Both the position numbers and the translations under genes were made by a program. The notes beneath the pieces are model-generated. The model ran no database searches. It saw nothing but the letters and a program-made list of their open reading frames with translations, and was not told the DNA's origin. A DNA stretch of 64,000 nucleotides from Xanthostigma xanthostigma (lineage: Eukaryota > Arthropoda > Insecta > Raphidioptera > Raphidiidae), in the NCBI GenBank assembly GCA_963575645.1, contig OY754472.1:26909401-26973400 (forward strand). Direction: 5' to 3'. Below are positions 52,201-63,380 of this stretch, piece by piece. Each line of letters begins with the position of its first letter. The first letter of the stretch is position 1.

Positions 52201-52456
52201 CATTTGCCCCTAATTGTTATAAAGCATGTAAAAACTGCTTGTATGCGTTAAAATAATGGTTAATATGCAGTTTGCATTTTTTTATGAGAGTTGATCTAAA
52301 CCTGAATGTTATAGTGTAAATAGACTTACCCTCATGAAATAAAGCAATTTTGCCTATAAGGACTCATTTGCCCCTAATTGTCATAAAGCATGTAAAAACT
52401 GCTTGTATGCGTTAAAATAATGGCTAATATGCAGTTTGCATTTTCTTATGAGAGAA
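49254..52456 (+). repeat. HOR order m2 to m13 resumed, then degenerate monomers
   Basis: After copy B the 25-mer order continues: m3 (49327), m4 (49492, 160 bp, five bases lost in 'aagcttaactg' near 49590), m5 (49652), m6-like (49817), m7 (49982), m8 (50147, 168 bp with the 'tat' insertion near 50285), m9 (50315), m10 (50480), m11 with an m12 right end (50645), m13 (50810). From 50975 the monomers mix several types. Three of them (51305, 51799 and 52128) end in 'gagttgatct', one base short, giving 164 bp. Confidence 0.78.
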
Positions 52457-55400
52457 TGATCCAAACCTGAATGTTATAGTGTAAATAGACTTACCTTTGT
52501 AAAATAAAGCAATTTTGCCTATAAGGACTCATTTGCACGCAATTGTCGTGAAGCATGTAAAAACTGCTTGTCTGCGTGAAAATGATATAAAATATGCAGT
52601 TTCCATTTTCTTATGAGAGAATGATCCAAACCTGAATGTTATAGTGTAAATAGACTTACCCTCATGAAATAAAGCAATTTTGCCTTTAAAGGCTTATTTG
52701 CACCTAATTGTCGTAAAGCATGTAAAAACTGCTTGTCTGCGTTTAAATAATGGTCAATATTCAGTTTGCATTTTCTTATGAGAGAATGATCCAAACCTGA
52801 ATGTTATAGTGTAAATAGACTTACCTTCATGAAATAAAGCAATTTTGCCTATAAGGACTCATTTGCCCCTAATTGTCATAAAGCATGTAAAAACTGCTTG
52901 TATGCGTTAAAATAATGGTTAATATGCAGTTTGCATTTTCTTATGAGAGAATGATCCAAACCTGAATGGTATAGTGTAAATAGACTTACCCTCATGAAAT
53001 AATGCAATTTTGTCTATAAGGACTTATTTGCACCTAATTGTCGTAAACCATGTAAAAACTGCTTGTCTGCGTGAAAATGATAGTCAATATTCAGTTTGCA
53101 TTTTCTTATGAGAGAATGATCCAAACCTGAATATTATAGTGTAAATAGACTTACCCTCATGAAATAAAGCAATTTTGCCTATAAGGACTCATTTGCCCCT
53201 AATTGTCATAAAGCATGTAAAAACTGCTTGTATGCGTTTAAATAATGGTTAATATGCAGTTTGCATTTTTTTATGAGAGAATGATCTAAACCTGAATGTT
53301 ATAGTGTAAATAGACTTACCCTCATGAAATAAAGCAATTTCGCCTATAAGGACTCATTTGCACCTAATTGTCATAAAGCATGTAAAAACTGCTTGTATGC
53401 GTTAAAATAATGGTTAATTTGCAGTTTGCATTTTCTTATGAGAGAATGATCCAAACCTGAATGATATATTGTAAATAGACTTACCTTCATGAAATAACAC
53501 AATTTTGCCTATAAGGACTCATTTGCCCCTAATTGTCATAAAGCATGTAAAAACTGCTTGTATGCGTTAAAATAATGGTTAATATGCAGTTTGCATTTTC
53601 TTATGAGAGAATGATCCAAACCTGAATGTTATAGTCTAAATAGACTTACCTTTGTAAAATAAAGCAATTTTGCCTATAAGGACTCATTTGCACGCAATTG
53701 TCGTGAAGCATGTAAAAACTGCTTGTCTGCGTTAAAATGATAGTAAATATGCAGTTTGCATTTTCTTATGAGAGAATGATCCAAACCTGAATGTTATAGT
53801 GTAAATAGACTAACCCTCATGAAATAAAGCAATTTTGCCTATAAGGACTCATTTGCACCTAATTGTCATAAAGCTTGTAAAAACTGCTTGTATGCGTTAA
53901 AATAATGGTTAATATGCAGTTTGCATTTTCTTATGAGAGAATAATCCAAACCTGAATTATATAGTGTAAATAGACTTAACTTCATAAAATAAAGCAATTT
54001 TGCCTATAAAGACTCATTTGCCCCTCATTGTCATAAAGCATGTAAAAACTGCTTGTATGCGTTAAAATATGGGTTAATATGCAGTTTGCATTTTCTTATG
54101 AGAGAATGATCCAAACCTGAATGTTATAGTGTAAATTGAATTACCTTTGTAAAATAAAGCAATTTTGCCTATAAGGACTCATTTGCACCTAATTGTCATA
54201 AAGCTTGTAAAAACTGCTTGTATGCGTTAAAATAATACTAAATATGCAGTTTGCATTTTCTTATGTGAGAATGATCCAAACCTAATTGTTATAATGTAAA
54301 TAGACTAACCCTCATGAAATAAAGCAATTTTGCCTATAAGGACTCATTTGCCCCTAATTGTCATAAAGCATGTAAAAACTGCTTTTATGCGTTAAAATGA
54401 TAGTAAATATGCAGTTTGCATTTTCTTATGTGAGAATGATCCAAACCTAAATGTTATAGTGTAAATAGACTAACCCTCATGAAATAAAGCAATTTTGCCT
54501 ATAAGGACTCATTTGCACCTAATTGTCATAAAGCTTGTAAAAACTGTTTGTATGCGTTAAAATAATAGTTAATATGCAGTTTGCATTTTCTTATGAGAGA
54601 ATGATCCAAACCTGAATGTTACAGTGTAAATAGACTAACCCTCATGAAATAAAGCAATTTTGCCTATCAGGACTCATTTGCACCTAATTGTCATAAAGCT
54701 TGTAAAAACTGTTTGTATGCGTTAAAATAATAGTTAATATGCAGTTTGCATTTTCTTATGAGAGAATGATCCAAACCTGAATGTTATAGTGTAAATAGAC
54801 TTACCCTCATGAAATAAAGCAATTTTGCCTATAAAAACTCATTTGCACCTAATTGTCATAAAGCTTGTAAAAACTGCTTGTCTGCGTTAAAATAATGGTT
54901 AAAATGCAGTTTGCATTTTCTTATGAGAGAATGATCCAAACCTGAATGTTATAGTGTAAATAGACTTACCTTCATGAAATAAAGCAATTGTGCCTATAAG
55001 GACTCATTTGCCCATAATTGTCATAAAGCATGTAAAAACTGCTTGTATGCGTTAAAATAATGGTTAATATGCAGTTTGCATTTTCTTATGAGAGAATGAT
55101 CCAAACCTGAATGTTATAGTGTAAATAGACTTACCCTCATGAAATAAAGCAATTTTGCCGATAAGGACTCATTTGCACCTAATTGTCATAAAGCATGTAA
55201 AAACTGCTTGTACGCGTTAAAATGATAGTAAATATGCAGTTTGCATTTTCTTATGAGAGAATGATCCAAACCTAAATGTTATAGTGTAAATAGACTAACC
55301 CTCATGAATTAAAGCAATTTTGCCAAAAAGGACTCATTTGCACCTAATTGTCATAAAGCTTGTAAAAACTGCTTGTATGCGTTAAAATAATAGTTAATAT

Positions 55401-56781
55401 GCAGTTTGCATTTTCTTATGAGAGAATGATCCAAACCTGAATGTTATAATTTAAGTAAACTTACCTTTGTAAAATAAAGCAATTTTGCCTATAAGGACTC
55501 ATTTGCCCTAAATTGTCATAAAGCATGTATAAACTGCTTGTATGCGTTAAAATAATGGTTAATATGCAGTTTGCATTTTCTTATGAGAGAATGATCCAAA
55601 CCTGAATGTTATAGTGTAAATAGACTTACCTTTGTAAAATAAAGCAATTTTGCCTATAAGGACTCATTTGCACGCAATTGTCGTGATGCATGTAAAAACT
55701 GCTTGTCTGCGTGAAAATGATAGAAAATATGCAGTTTCCATTTTCTTATGAGAGAATGATCCAAACCTGAATGTTATAGTGTAAATAGACTTACCCTCAT
55801 GAAATAAAGCAATTTTGCTTATAAAGACATATTTGCACCTAACTGTCGTAAAGCATGTAAAAACTGCTTGTCTGCGTTTAAATAATGGTTAATATGCAGT
55901 TAGCATTTTCTTATTAGAGAATGATCCAAACCTGAATGTTATAGTGTAAATAGACTTACCTTCATGAAATAAAGCAATTTTGCCTATAAGGACTCATTTG
56001 NNNNNNNNNNNNNNNNNNNNNNNNNNNNNNNNNNNNNNNNNNNNNNNNNNNNNNNNNNNNNNNNNNNNNNNNNNNNNNNNNNNNNNNNNNNNNNNNNNNN
56101 NNNNNNNNNNNNNNNNNNNNNNNNNNNNNNNNNNNNNNNNNNNNNNNNNNNNNNNNNNNNNNNNNNNNNNNNNNNNNNNNNNNNNNNNNNNNNNNNNNNN
56201 CCCCTAATTGTCATAAAGCATGTAAAAACTGCTTGTATGCGTTAAAATAATGGTTAATATGCAGTTTGCATTTTCTTATGAGAGAATGATCCAAACCTGA
56301 TTGTTATAGTGTAAATAGACTTACTCTCATGAAATAATGCAATTTTGCCTATAAGGACTTATTTGCACCTAATTGTCGTAAACCATGTAAAAACTGCTTG
56401 TCTGCGTGAAAATGATAGTCAATATTCAGTTTGCATTTTCTTATGAGAGAATGATCCAAACCTGAATGTTATAGTGTAAACAGACTTACCCTCATGAAAT
56501 AAAGCAATTTTGCCTATAAGGACTCATTTGCCCCTAATTGTCATAAAGCATGTAAAAACTGCTTGTATGCGTTAAAATAATGGTTAATATGCAGTTAGCA
56601 TTTTCTTATAAGAGAATAATCCAAATCTGAATTATATAGTGTAAATAGACTAACCTTCATGAAATAAAGCAATTTTGACTATAAGGACTCATTTGCCCCT
56701 AATTGTCATAAAGCATGTAAAAACTGCTTGTAGGCGTTAAAATAATAGTTAATATGCAGTTTGCATTTTCTTATGAGAGAA
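52457..56781 (+). repeat. Block b, second copy, interrupted by the N gap
   Basis: The monomer order parallels 10065-13041: m23-like, 'gcctttaaaggc' (52622; compare 10230), m25-like, 'gaatggt' with 'aataatgc' and 'tgtctataagg' (52952; compare 10560), m27-like, m18 (53612), 'aattgtt' (near 54287; compare 11219), 'aaatgtt' (near 54452; compare 11384), 'gaatgttacag' (near 54617; compare 11549), 'gccaaaaagg' (near 55320; compare near 11775), 'ttattagag', 'gattgtt' (56287; compare 12712), 'gtaaacag' (56452; compare 12877), m1 (56617; compare 13042). It contains extra monomers relative to the first copy. The 4-bp insertions of 11979 and 12148 are absent. Confidence 0.75.
56001..56200. other. Assembly gap (200 N)
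   Basis: Exactly 200 Ns, so probably a placeholder and not a measured length. The left flank ends 'gactcatttg' after 79 bases of a monomer that starts at 55922. The right flank begins 'cccctaattg' and reaches the next monomer start after 86 bases (56287). The two parts total exactly 165 bp and join in frame as one m25-type monomer. The surrounding order is also the one found ungapped at 12382-12876 and 31176-31670. Confidence 0.97.
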
Positions 56782-59420
56782 TGATCCAAACCTGAATGTT
56801 ATAGTATAAATAGACTAACCATCATGAAATAAAGCAATTTTGCCTATAAGGACTCATTTGCACCTAATTGTCATAAAGCTTGTAAAAACTGTTTGTATGC
56901 GTTAAAATAATAGTTAATATGCAGTTTGCATTTTCTTATGAGAGAATGATCGAAACCTGAATGTTATAGTTTAAGTAAACTTACCTTTGTAAAATAAAGC
57001 AATTTTGCCTATAAGGACTCATTTGCACCTAATTGTCATAAAGCTTGTAAAAACTGTTTGTATGCGTTAAAATAATGGTTAATATGCAGTTTGCATTTTC
57101 TTATGAGAGAATGATCCAAACCTGAATGTTATAGTGTAAATTGACTTACCTTTGTAAAATAAAGCAATTTTGCCTATAAGGACTCATTTTCACGCAATTG
57201 TCGTGAAGCATGTAAAAACTGCTTGTCTGCGTTAAAATAATGGTTAATATGCAGTTTGCACTTTCTTATGAGAGAATGATCCAAACCTGAATGTTATAGT
57301 AAAAGTAGACTTACCTTTGTGAAATAAAACAATTTTGCCTTTAAGGACTTATTTGCACCTAATTGTCGTAAACCATGTAAAAACCGCTTGTCTGCGTGAA
57401 AATGATAGTCAATATTCAGTTTGCATTTTCTTATGAGAGAATGATCCAAACCTGAATATTATAGTGTAAATAGACTTACCCTCATGAAATAAAGCAATTT
57501 TGCCAAACGGACTCATTTGCACCTAATTGTCATATAGCATCTAAAAACTGCTTGTATGCGTTAAAATAATAGTTAATATGCAGTTTGCATTTTCTTGTGA
57601 GAGAATGATCCAAACCTGAATGTTATAGTGTAAGTAAACTTACCTTTGTAAAATAAAGCAATTTTGCCTATAAGGACTCATTTGCACCTAATTGTCGTAA
57701 AGCATGTAAAAACTGCTTGTCTGCGTTAAAATAATGGTTAATATGCAGTTTGCATTTTCTTATGAGAGAATAATCCAAACCTGAATGTTATAGTGTAAAT
57801 AGACTTACCTTTGTAAAATAAAGCAATTTTGCCTATAAGGACTCATTTGCACCTAATTGTCGTAAAGCATGTAAAAACTGCTTGTCTGCGTGAAAATGAT
57901 AGAAAATATGCAGTTTCCATTTTCTTATGAGAGAATGATCCAAACCTGAATGTTATAGTGTAAATAGACTTACCCTCATGAAATAAAGCAATTTTGCCTA
58001 TAAAGACTTATTTGCACCTAATTGTCGTAAAGCATGTAAAAACTGCTTGTATGCGTTAAAATAATGGTTAAAATGCAGTTTGCATTTTCTTATGAAAGAA
58101 TGATCCAAACCTGAATGTTATAGTGTAAATAGACTTAACTTTGTAAAATAAAGCAATTTTGCCCATAAGGACTCATTTGCACCTAATTGTCGTAAAGCAT
58201 GTAAAAACTGCTTGTCTGCTTTAAAATAATGGTTAATATGCAGTTTGCATTTTCTTATGAGAGAATGATCCAAACCTGAATGTTATAGTGTAAATAGACT
58301 TAACTTCATGAAATAAAGCAATTTTGCCTATAAGGACTCATTTGCCCCTAATTGTCATAAAGCATGTAAAAACTGCTTGTATGCGTTAAAATAATGGTTA
58401 ATATGCAGTTTGCATTTTCTTATGAGAGAATGATCCAAACCTGAATGTTATAGTGTAAATAGACTTACCTTTGTAAAATAAAGCAATTTTGCCTATAAGG
58501 ACTCATTTGCACGCAATTGTCGTGAAGCATGTAAAAACTACTTGTCTGCGTGAAAATGATAGAAAATATGCAGTTTCCATTTTCTTATGAGAGAATGATC
58601 CAAACCTGAATGTTATAGTGTAAATAGACTTACCCTCATGAAATAAAGCAATTTTGCCTATAAAGACTTATTTGCACCTAATTGTCGTAAAGCATGTAAA
58701 AACTGCTTGTCTGCGTGAAAATGATAGAAAATATGCAGTTTCCATTTTCTTATGAGAGAATGATCCAAACCTGAATGTTATAGTGTAAATAGACTTACCC
58801 TCATGAAATAAAGCAATTTTGCCTATAAAGACTTATTAGCACCTAATTGTCGTAAAGCATGTAAAAACTGCTTGTCTGCGTTTAAATAATGGTTAATATG
58901 CAGTTTGCATTTTCTTATTAGAGAATGATCCAAACCTGAATGTTATAGTGTAAATAGACTTACCTTCATGAAATAAAGCAATTTTGCCTATAAGGACTCA
59001 TTTGCCCCTAATTGTCATAAAGCATGTAAAAACTGCTTGTATGCGTTAAAATAATGGTTAATATGCAGTTTGCATTTTCTTATGAGAGAATGATCCAAAC
59101 CTGAATGTTATAGTGTAAATAGACCTACCCTCATGAAATAAAGCAATTTTGCCTATAAGGACTCATTTGCACTTAATTGTCATAAAGCATGTAAAAACTG
59201 CTTTTATGCGTTAAAATGATAGTAAATATGCGGTTTGCATTTTCTTATGAGAGAATAATCCAAACCTAAACGTTATAGTGTAAATAGACCAACCCTCATG
59301 AAATAAAGCAATTTTGCCTAAAAGGACTCATTTGCCCCTAATTGTCATAAAGCATGTAAAAACTGCTTGTATGCGTTAAAATAATGGTTAATATGCAGTT
59401 TGCATTTTCTTATGAGAGAA
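56782..59420 (+). repeat. Mixed monomer stretch (16 monomers)
   Basis: m4 (56782), an m5 with m4-like right half (56947), m10 (57112), m11 (57277), m12 (57442, 164 bp with 'gccaaacgg'), m13 (57606), a fusion ending in m23 type (57771, 'cagtttcc'), further m24-, m22- and m23-like monomers, then a single-monomer repeat (58596 and 58761, both with 'tataaagactt'). The first of these ends like m23 and the second like m24. m25-like and loosely related monomers follow to 59420. Total 2639 bp, 16 x 165 minus 1. Confidence 0.75.
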
Positions 59421-61400
59421 TGATCCAAACCTGATTTATATAGTGTAAATAGACTAACCTTCATGAAATAAAGCAATTTTGACTATAAGGACTCATTAGC
59501 CCCTAATTGTCATAAAGCATGTAAAAACTGCTTGTAGGCGTTAAAATAATGGTTAATATGCAGTTTGCATTTTCTTATGAGAGAATGATCAAAACCTGAA
59601 TGTTATAGTATAAGTAAACTTACCTTTGTGAAATAAAGCAATTTTGCCTCTAAGGACTCATTTGCACCTAATTGTCGTAAAGCATGTAAAAACTGCTTGT
59701 CTGCGTTAAAATAATGGTTAATATGCAGTTTGCATTTTCTTATGAGAGAATGATCCAAACCTGAATGTTATAGTGTAAATAGACTTACCCTCATAAAATA
59801 AAGCAATTTTGCTTAAAAGGACTTATTTGCACCTAATTGTCGTATACCATGTAAAAACTGCTTGTCTGCGTGAAAATGATAGTCAATATTCAGTTTGCAT
59901 TTTCTTATGAGAGAATGATCTAAACCTGAATTATATAGTGTAAATAGACTAACTTTCATGAAATAAAGCAATTTTGCCTATAAGGACTCATTTGCACCTA
60001 ATTGTCGTAAAGCATGTAAAAACTGCTTGTCCGCGTTAAAATAATGGTTAATATGCAGTTTGCATTTTCTTATGAGAGAATAATCCAAACCTGAATTATA
60101 TAGTGTAAATAGACTAACCTTTATTAAATAAAGCAATTTTGCCTATAAGAACTCATTTGCCCCTAATTGTCATAAAGCATGTAAAAACTGCTTGTATGCG
60201 TTAAAATAATGGTTAATATGCAGTTTGCATTTTCTTATGAGAGAATGATCCAAACCTGAATGTTATAGTGTAAATAGACTTACCCTCATGAAATAATGCA
60301 ATTTTGCCTATAAGGACTTATTTGCACCTAATTGTCGTAAACCATGTAAAAACTGCTTGTCTGCGTGAAAATGATAGTCAATATTCAGTTTGCATTTTCT
60401 TATGAAAGAATGATCCAAACCTGAATGTTATAGTGTAAACAGACTTACCCTCATGAAATAAAGCAATTTTGCCTATAAGGACTCATTTGCACCTAATTGT
60501 CGTAAAGCATGTAAAAACTGCTTGTATGCGTTAAAATAATGGTTAATATGCAGTTTGCATTTTCTTATGAGACAATGATCCAAACCTGAATTATATAGTG
60601 TAAATAGACTAACCTTCATGAAATAAAGCAATTTTGCTTATAAGGACTCATTTGCACCTAATTGTCATAAAGCTTGTAAAAACTGTTTGTATGCGTTAAA
60701 ATAATAGCTAATATGCAGTTTGCATTTTCTTATGAGAGAATGATCGAAACCTGAATGTTATAGTTTAAGTAAACTTACCTTTGTAAAATAAAGCAATTTT
60801 GCCTATAAGGACTCTTTTGCACCTAATTGTCGTGAAGCATGTAAAAACTGCTTGTCTGCGTTAAAATAATGGTTAATATGCAGTTTGCATTTTCTTATGA
60901 GAGAATGATCCAAACCTGAATGTTATAGTGTAACTAGACTTACCGTCATGAAATAAAGCAATTTTGCCTATAAGGACTCATTTGCCTTTAATTGTCATAA
61001 AGCATGTAAAAACTGCTTGTATGCGTTAAAATAATGGTTAATATGTAGTTTGCATTTTCTTATGAGAGAATGATCCAAACCTGAATGTTATAGTGTAAAT
61101 AGACATACCTTTGTAAAATAAAGCAATTTTGCCTATAAGGACTCATTTGCACGCAAATGTCGTGAAGCATGTAAAAACTACTTGTATGCGTTAAAATAAT
61201 GGTTAATTCGCAGTTTGCATTTTCTTATGAGAGAATGATATAAACCTAAATGTTTTAGTGTAAATAGACTAACCCTCATCAAATAAAGCAAATTTGCCTA
61301 TAAGGACTCATTTGCACCTAATTGTCATAAAGCTTGTAAAAACTGCTTGTAAGCGTTAAAATAATGGTTAATATGCAGTTTGCATTTTCTGATGAGAGAA
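59421..61400 (+). repeat. 1980-bp tandem duplication, copy 1 (12 monomers)
   Basis: Starts with 'tgatccaaacc' and 'tgatttat' (59421) and ends with an m8 monomer ('tgatataaacc', 'tctgatgag'). Every private mark returns 1980 bp later: 'gcctctaagg', 'gtccgcg', 'ataagaactc', 'gagacaatg', 'actcttttgc', 'taccgtcatg', 'atatgtagtt', 'aaaaactacttg' and 'cctcatcaaat'. Comparing the two copies by eye I found three substitutions: t59845/a61825, a59944/t61924 and c61297/t63277. Confidence 0.92.
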
Positions 61401-63380
61401 TGATCCAAACCTGATTTATATAGTGTAAATAGACTAACCTTCATGAAATAAAGCAATTTTGACTATAAGGACTCATTAGCCCCTAATTGTCATAAAGCAT
61501 GTAAAAACTGCTTGTAGGCGTTAAAATAATGGTTAATATGCAGTTTGCATTTTCTTATGAGAGAATGATCAAAACCTGAATGTTATAGTATAAGTAAACT
61601 TACCTTTGTGAAATAAAGCAATTTTGCCTCTAAGGACTCATTTGCACCTAATTGTCGTAAAGCATGTAAAAACTGCTTGTCTGCGTTAAAATAATGGTTA
61701 ATATGCAGTTTGCATTTTCTTATGAGAGAATGATCCAAACCTGAATGTTATAGTGTAAATAGACTTACCCTCATAAAATAAAGCAATTTTGCTTAAAAGG
61801 ACTTATTTGCACCTAATTGTCGTAAACCATGTAAAAACTGCTTGTCTGCGTGAAAATGATAGTCAATATTCAGTTTGCATTTTCTTATGAGAGAATGATC
61901 TAAACCTGAATTATATAGTGTAATTAGACTAACTTTCATGAAATAAAGCAATTTTGCCTATAAGGACTCATTTGCACCTAATTGTCGTAAAGCATGTAAA
62001 AACTGCTTGTCCGCGTTAAAATAATGGTTAATATGCAGTTTGCATTTTCTTATGAGAGAATAATCCAAACCTGAATTATATAGTGTAAATAGACTAACCT
62101 TTATTAAATAAAGCAATTTTGCCTATAAGAACTCATTTGCCCCTAATTGTCATAAAGCATGTAAAAACTGCTTGTATGCGTTAAAATAATGGTTAATATG
62201 CAGTTTGCATTTTCTTATGAGAGAATGATCCAAACCTGAATGTTATAGTGTAAATAGACTTACCCTCATGAAATAATGCAATTTTGCCTATAAGGACTTA
62301 TTTGCACCTAATTGTCGTAAACCATGTAAAAACTGCTTGTCTGCGTGAAAATGATAGTCAATATTCAGTTTGCATTTTCTTATGAAAGAATGATCCAAAC
62401 CTGAATGTTATAGTGTAAACAGACTTACCCTCATGAAATAAAGCAATTTTGCCTATAAGGACTCATTTGCACCTAATTGTCGTAAAGCATGTAAAAACTG
62501 CTTGTATGCGTTAAAATAATGGTTAATATGCAGTTTGCATTTTCTTATGAGACAATGATCCAAACCTGAATTATATAGTGTAAATAGACTAACCTTCATG
62601 AAATAAAGCAATTTTGCTTATAAGGACTCATTTGCACCTAATTGTCATAAAGCTTGTAAAAACTGTTTGTATGCGTTAAAATAATAGCTAATATGCAGTT
62701 TGCATTTTCTTATGAGAGAATGATCGAAACCTGAATGTTATAGTTTAAGTAAACTTACCTTTGTAAAATAAAGCAATTTTGCCTATAAGGACTCTTTTGC
62801 ACCTAATTGTCGTGAAGCATGTAAAAACTGCTTGTCTGCGTTAAAATAATGGTTAATATGCAGTTTGCATTTTCTTATGAGAGAATGATCCAAACCTGAA
62901 TGTTATAGTGTAACTAGACTTACCGTCATGAAATAAAGCAATTTTGCCTATAAGGACTCATTTGCCTTTAATTGTCATAAAGCATGTAAAAACTGCTTGT
63001 ATGCGTTAAAATAATGGTTAATATGTAGTTTGCATTTTCTTATGAGAGAATGATCCAAACCTGAATGTTATAGTGTAAATAGACATACCTTTGTAAAATA
63101 AAGCAATTTTGCCTATAAGGACTCATTTGCACGCAAATGTCGTGAAGCATGTAAAAACTACTTGTATGCGTTAAAATAATGGTTAATTCGCAGTTTGCAT
63201 TTTCTTATGAGAGAATGATATAAACCTAAATGTTTTAGTGTAAATAGACTAACCCTCATCAAATAAAGCAAATTTGTCTATAAGGACTCATTTGCACCTA
63301 ATTGTCATAAAGCTTGTAAAAACTGCTTGTAAGCGTTAAAATAATGGTTAATATGCAGTTTGCATTTTCTGATGAGAGAA
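61401..63380 (+). repeat. 1980-bp tandem duplication, copy 2 (12 monomers)
   Basis: The exact-length second copy of 59421-61400. The join lies in the shared 'atgagagaat' around 61392-61402: copy 1 ends with the m8-specific 'ttctgatgag' and copy 2 starts with 'tgatccaaacc' and 'tgatttat'. On its right side m8 is followed by m9 (63381), the normal HOR order, so this side is the ancestral flank. Confidence 0.92.

Noticed and set aside
55980..56214. Overlapping frames on both strands across the Ns
   Set aside because: They consist almost wholly of undetermined bases and carry no information.
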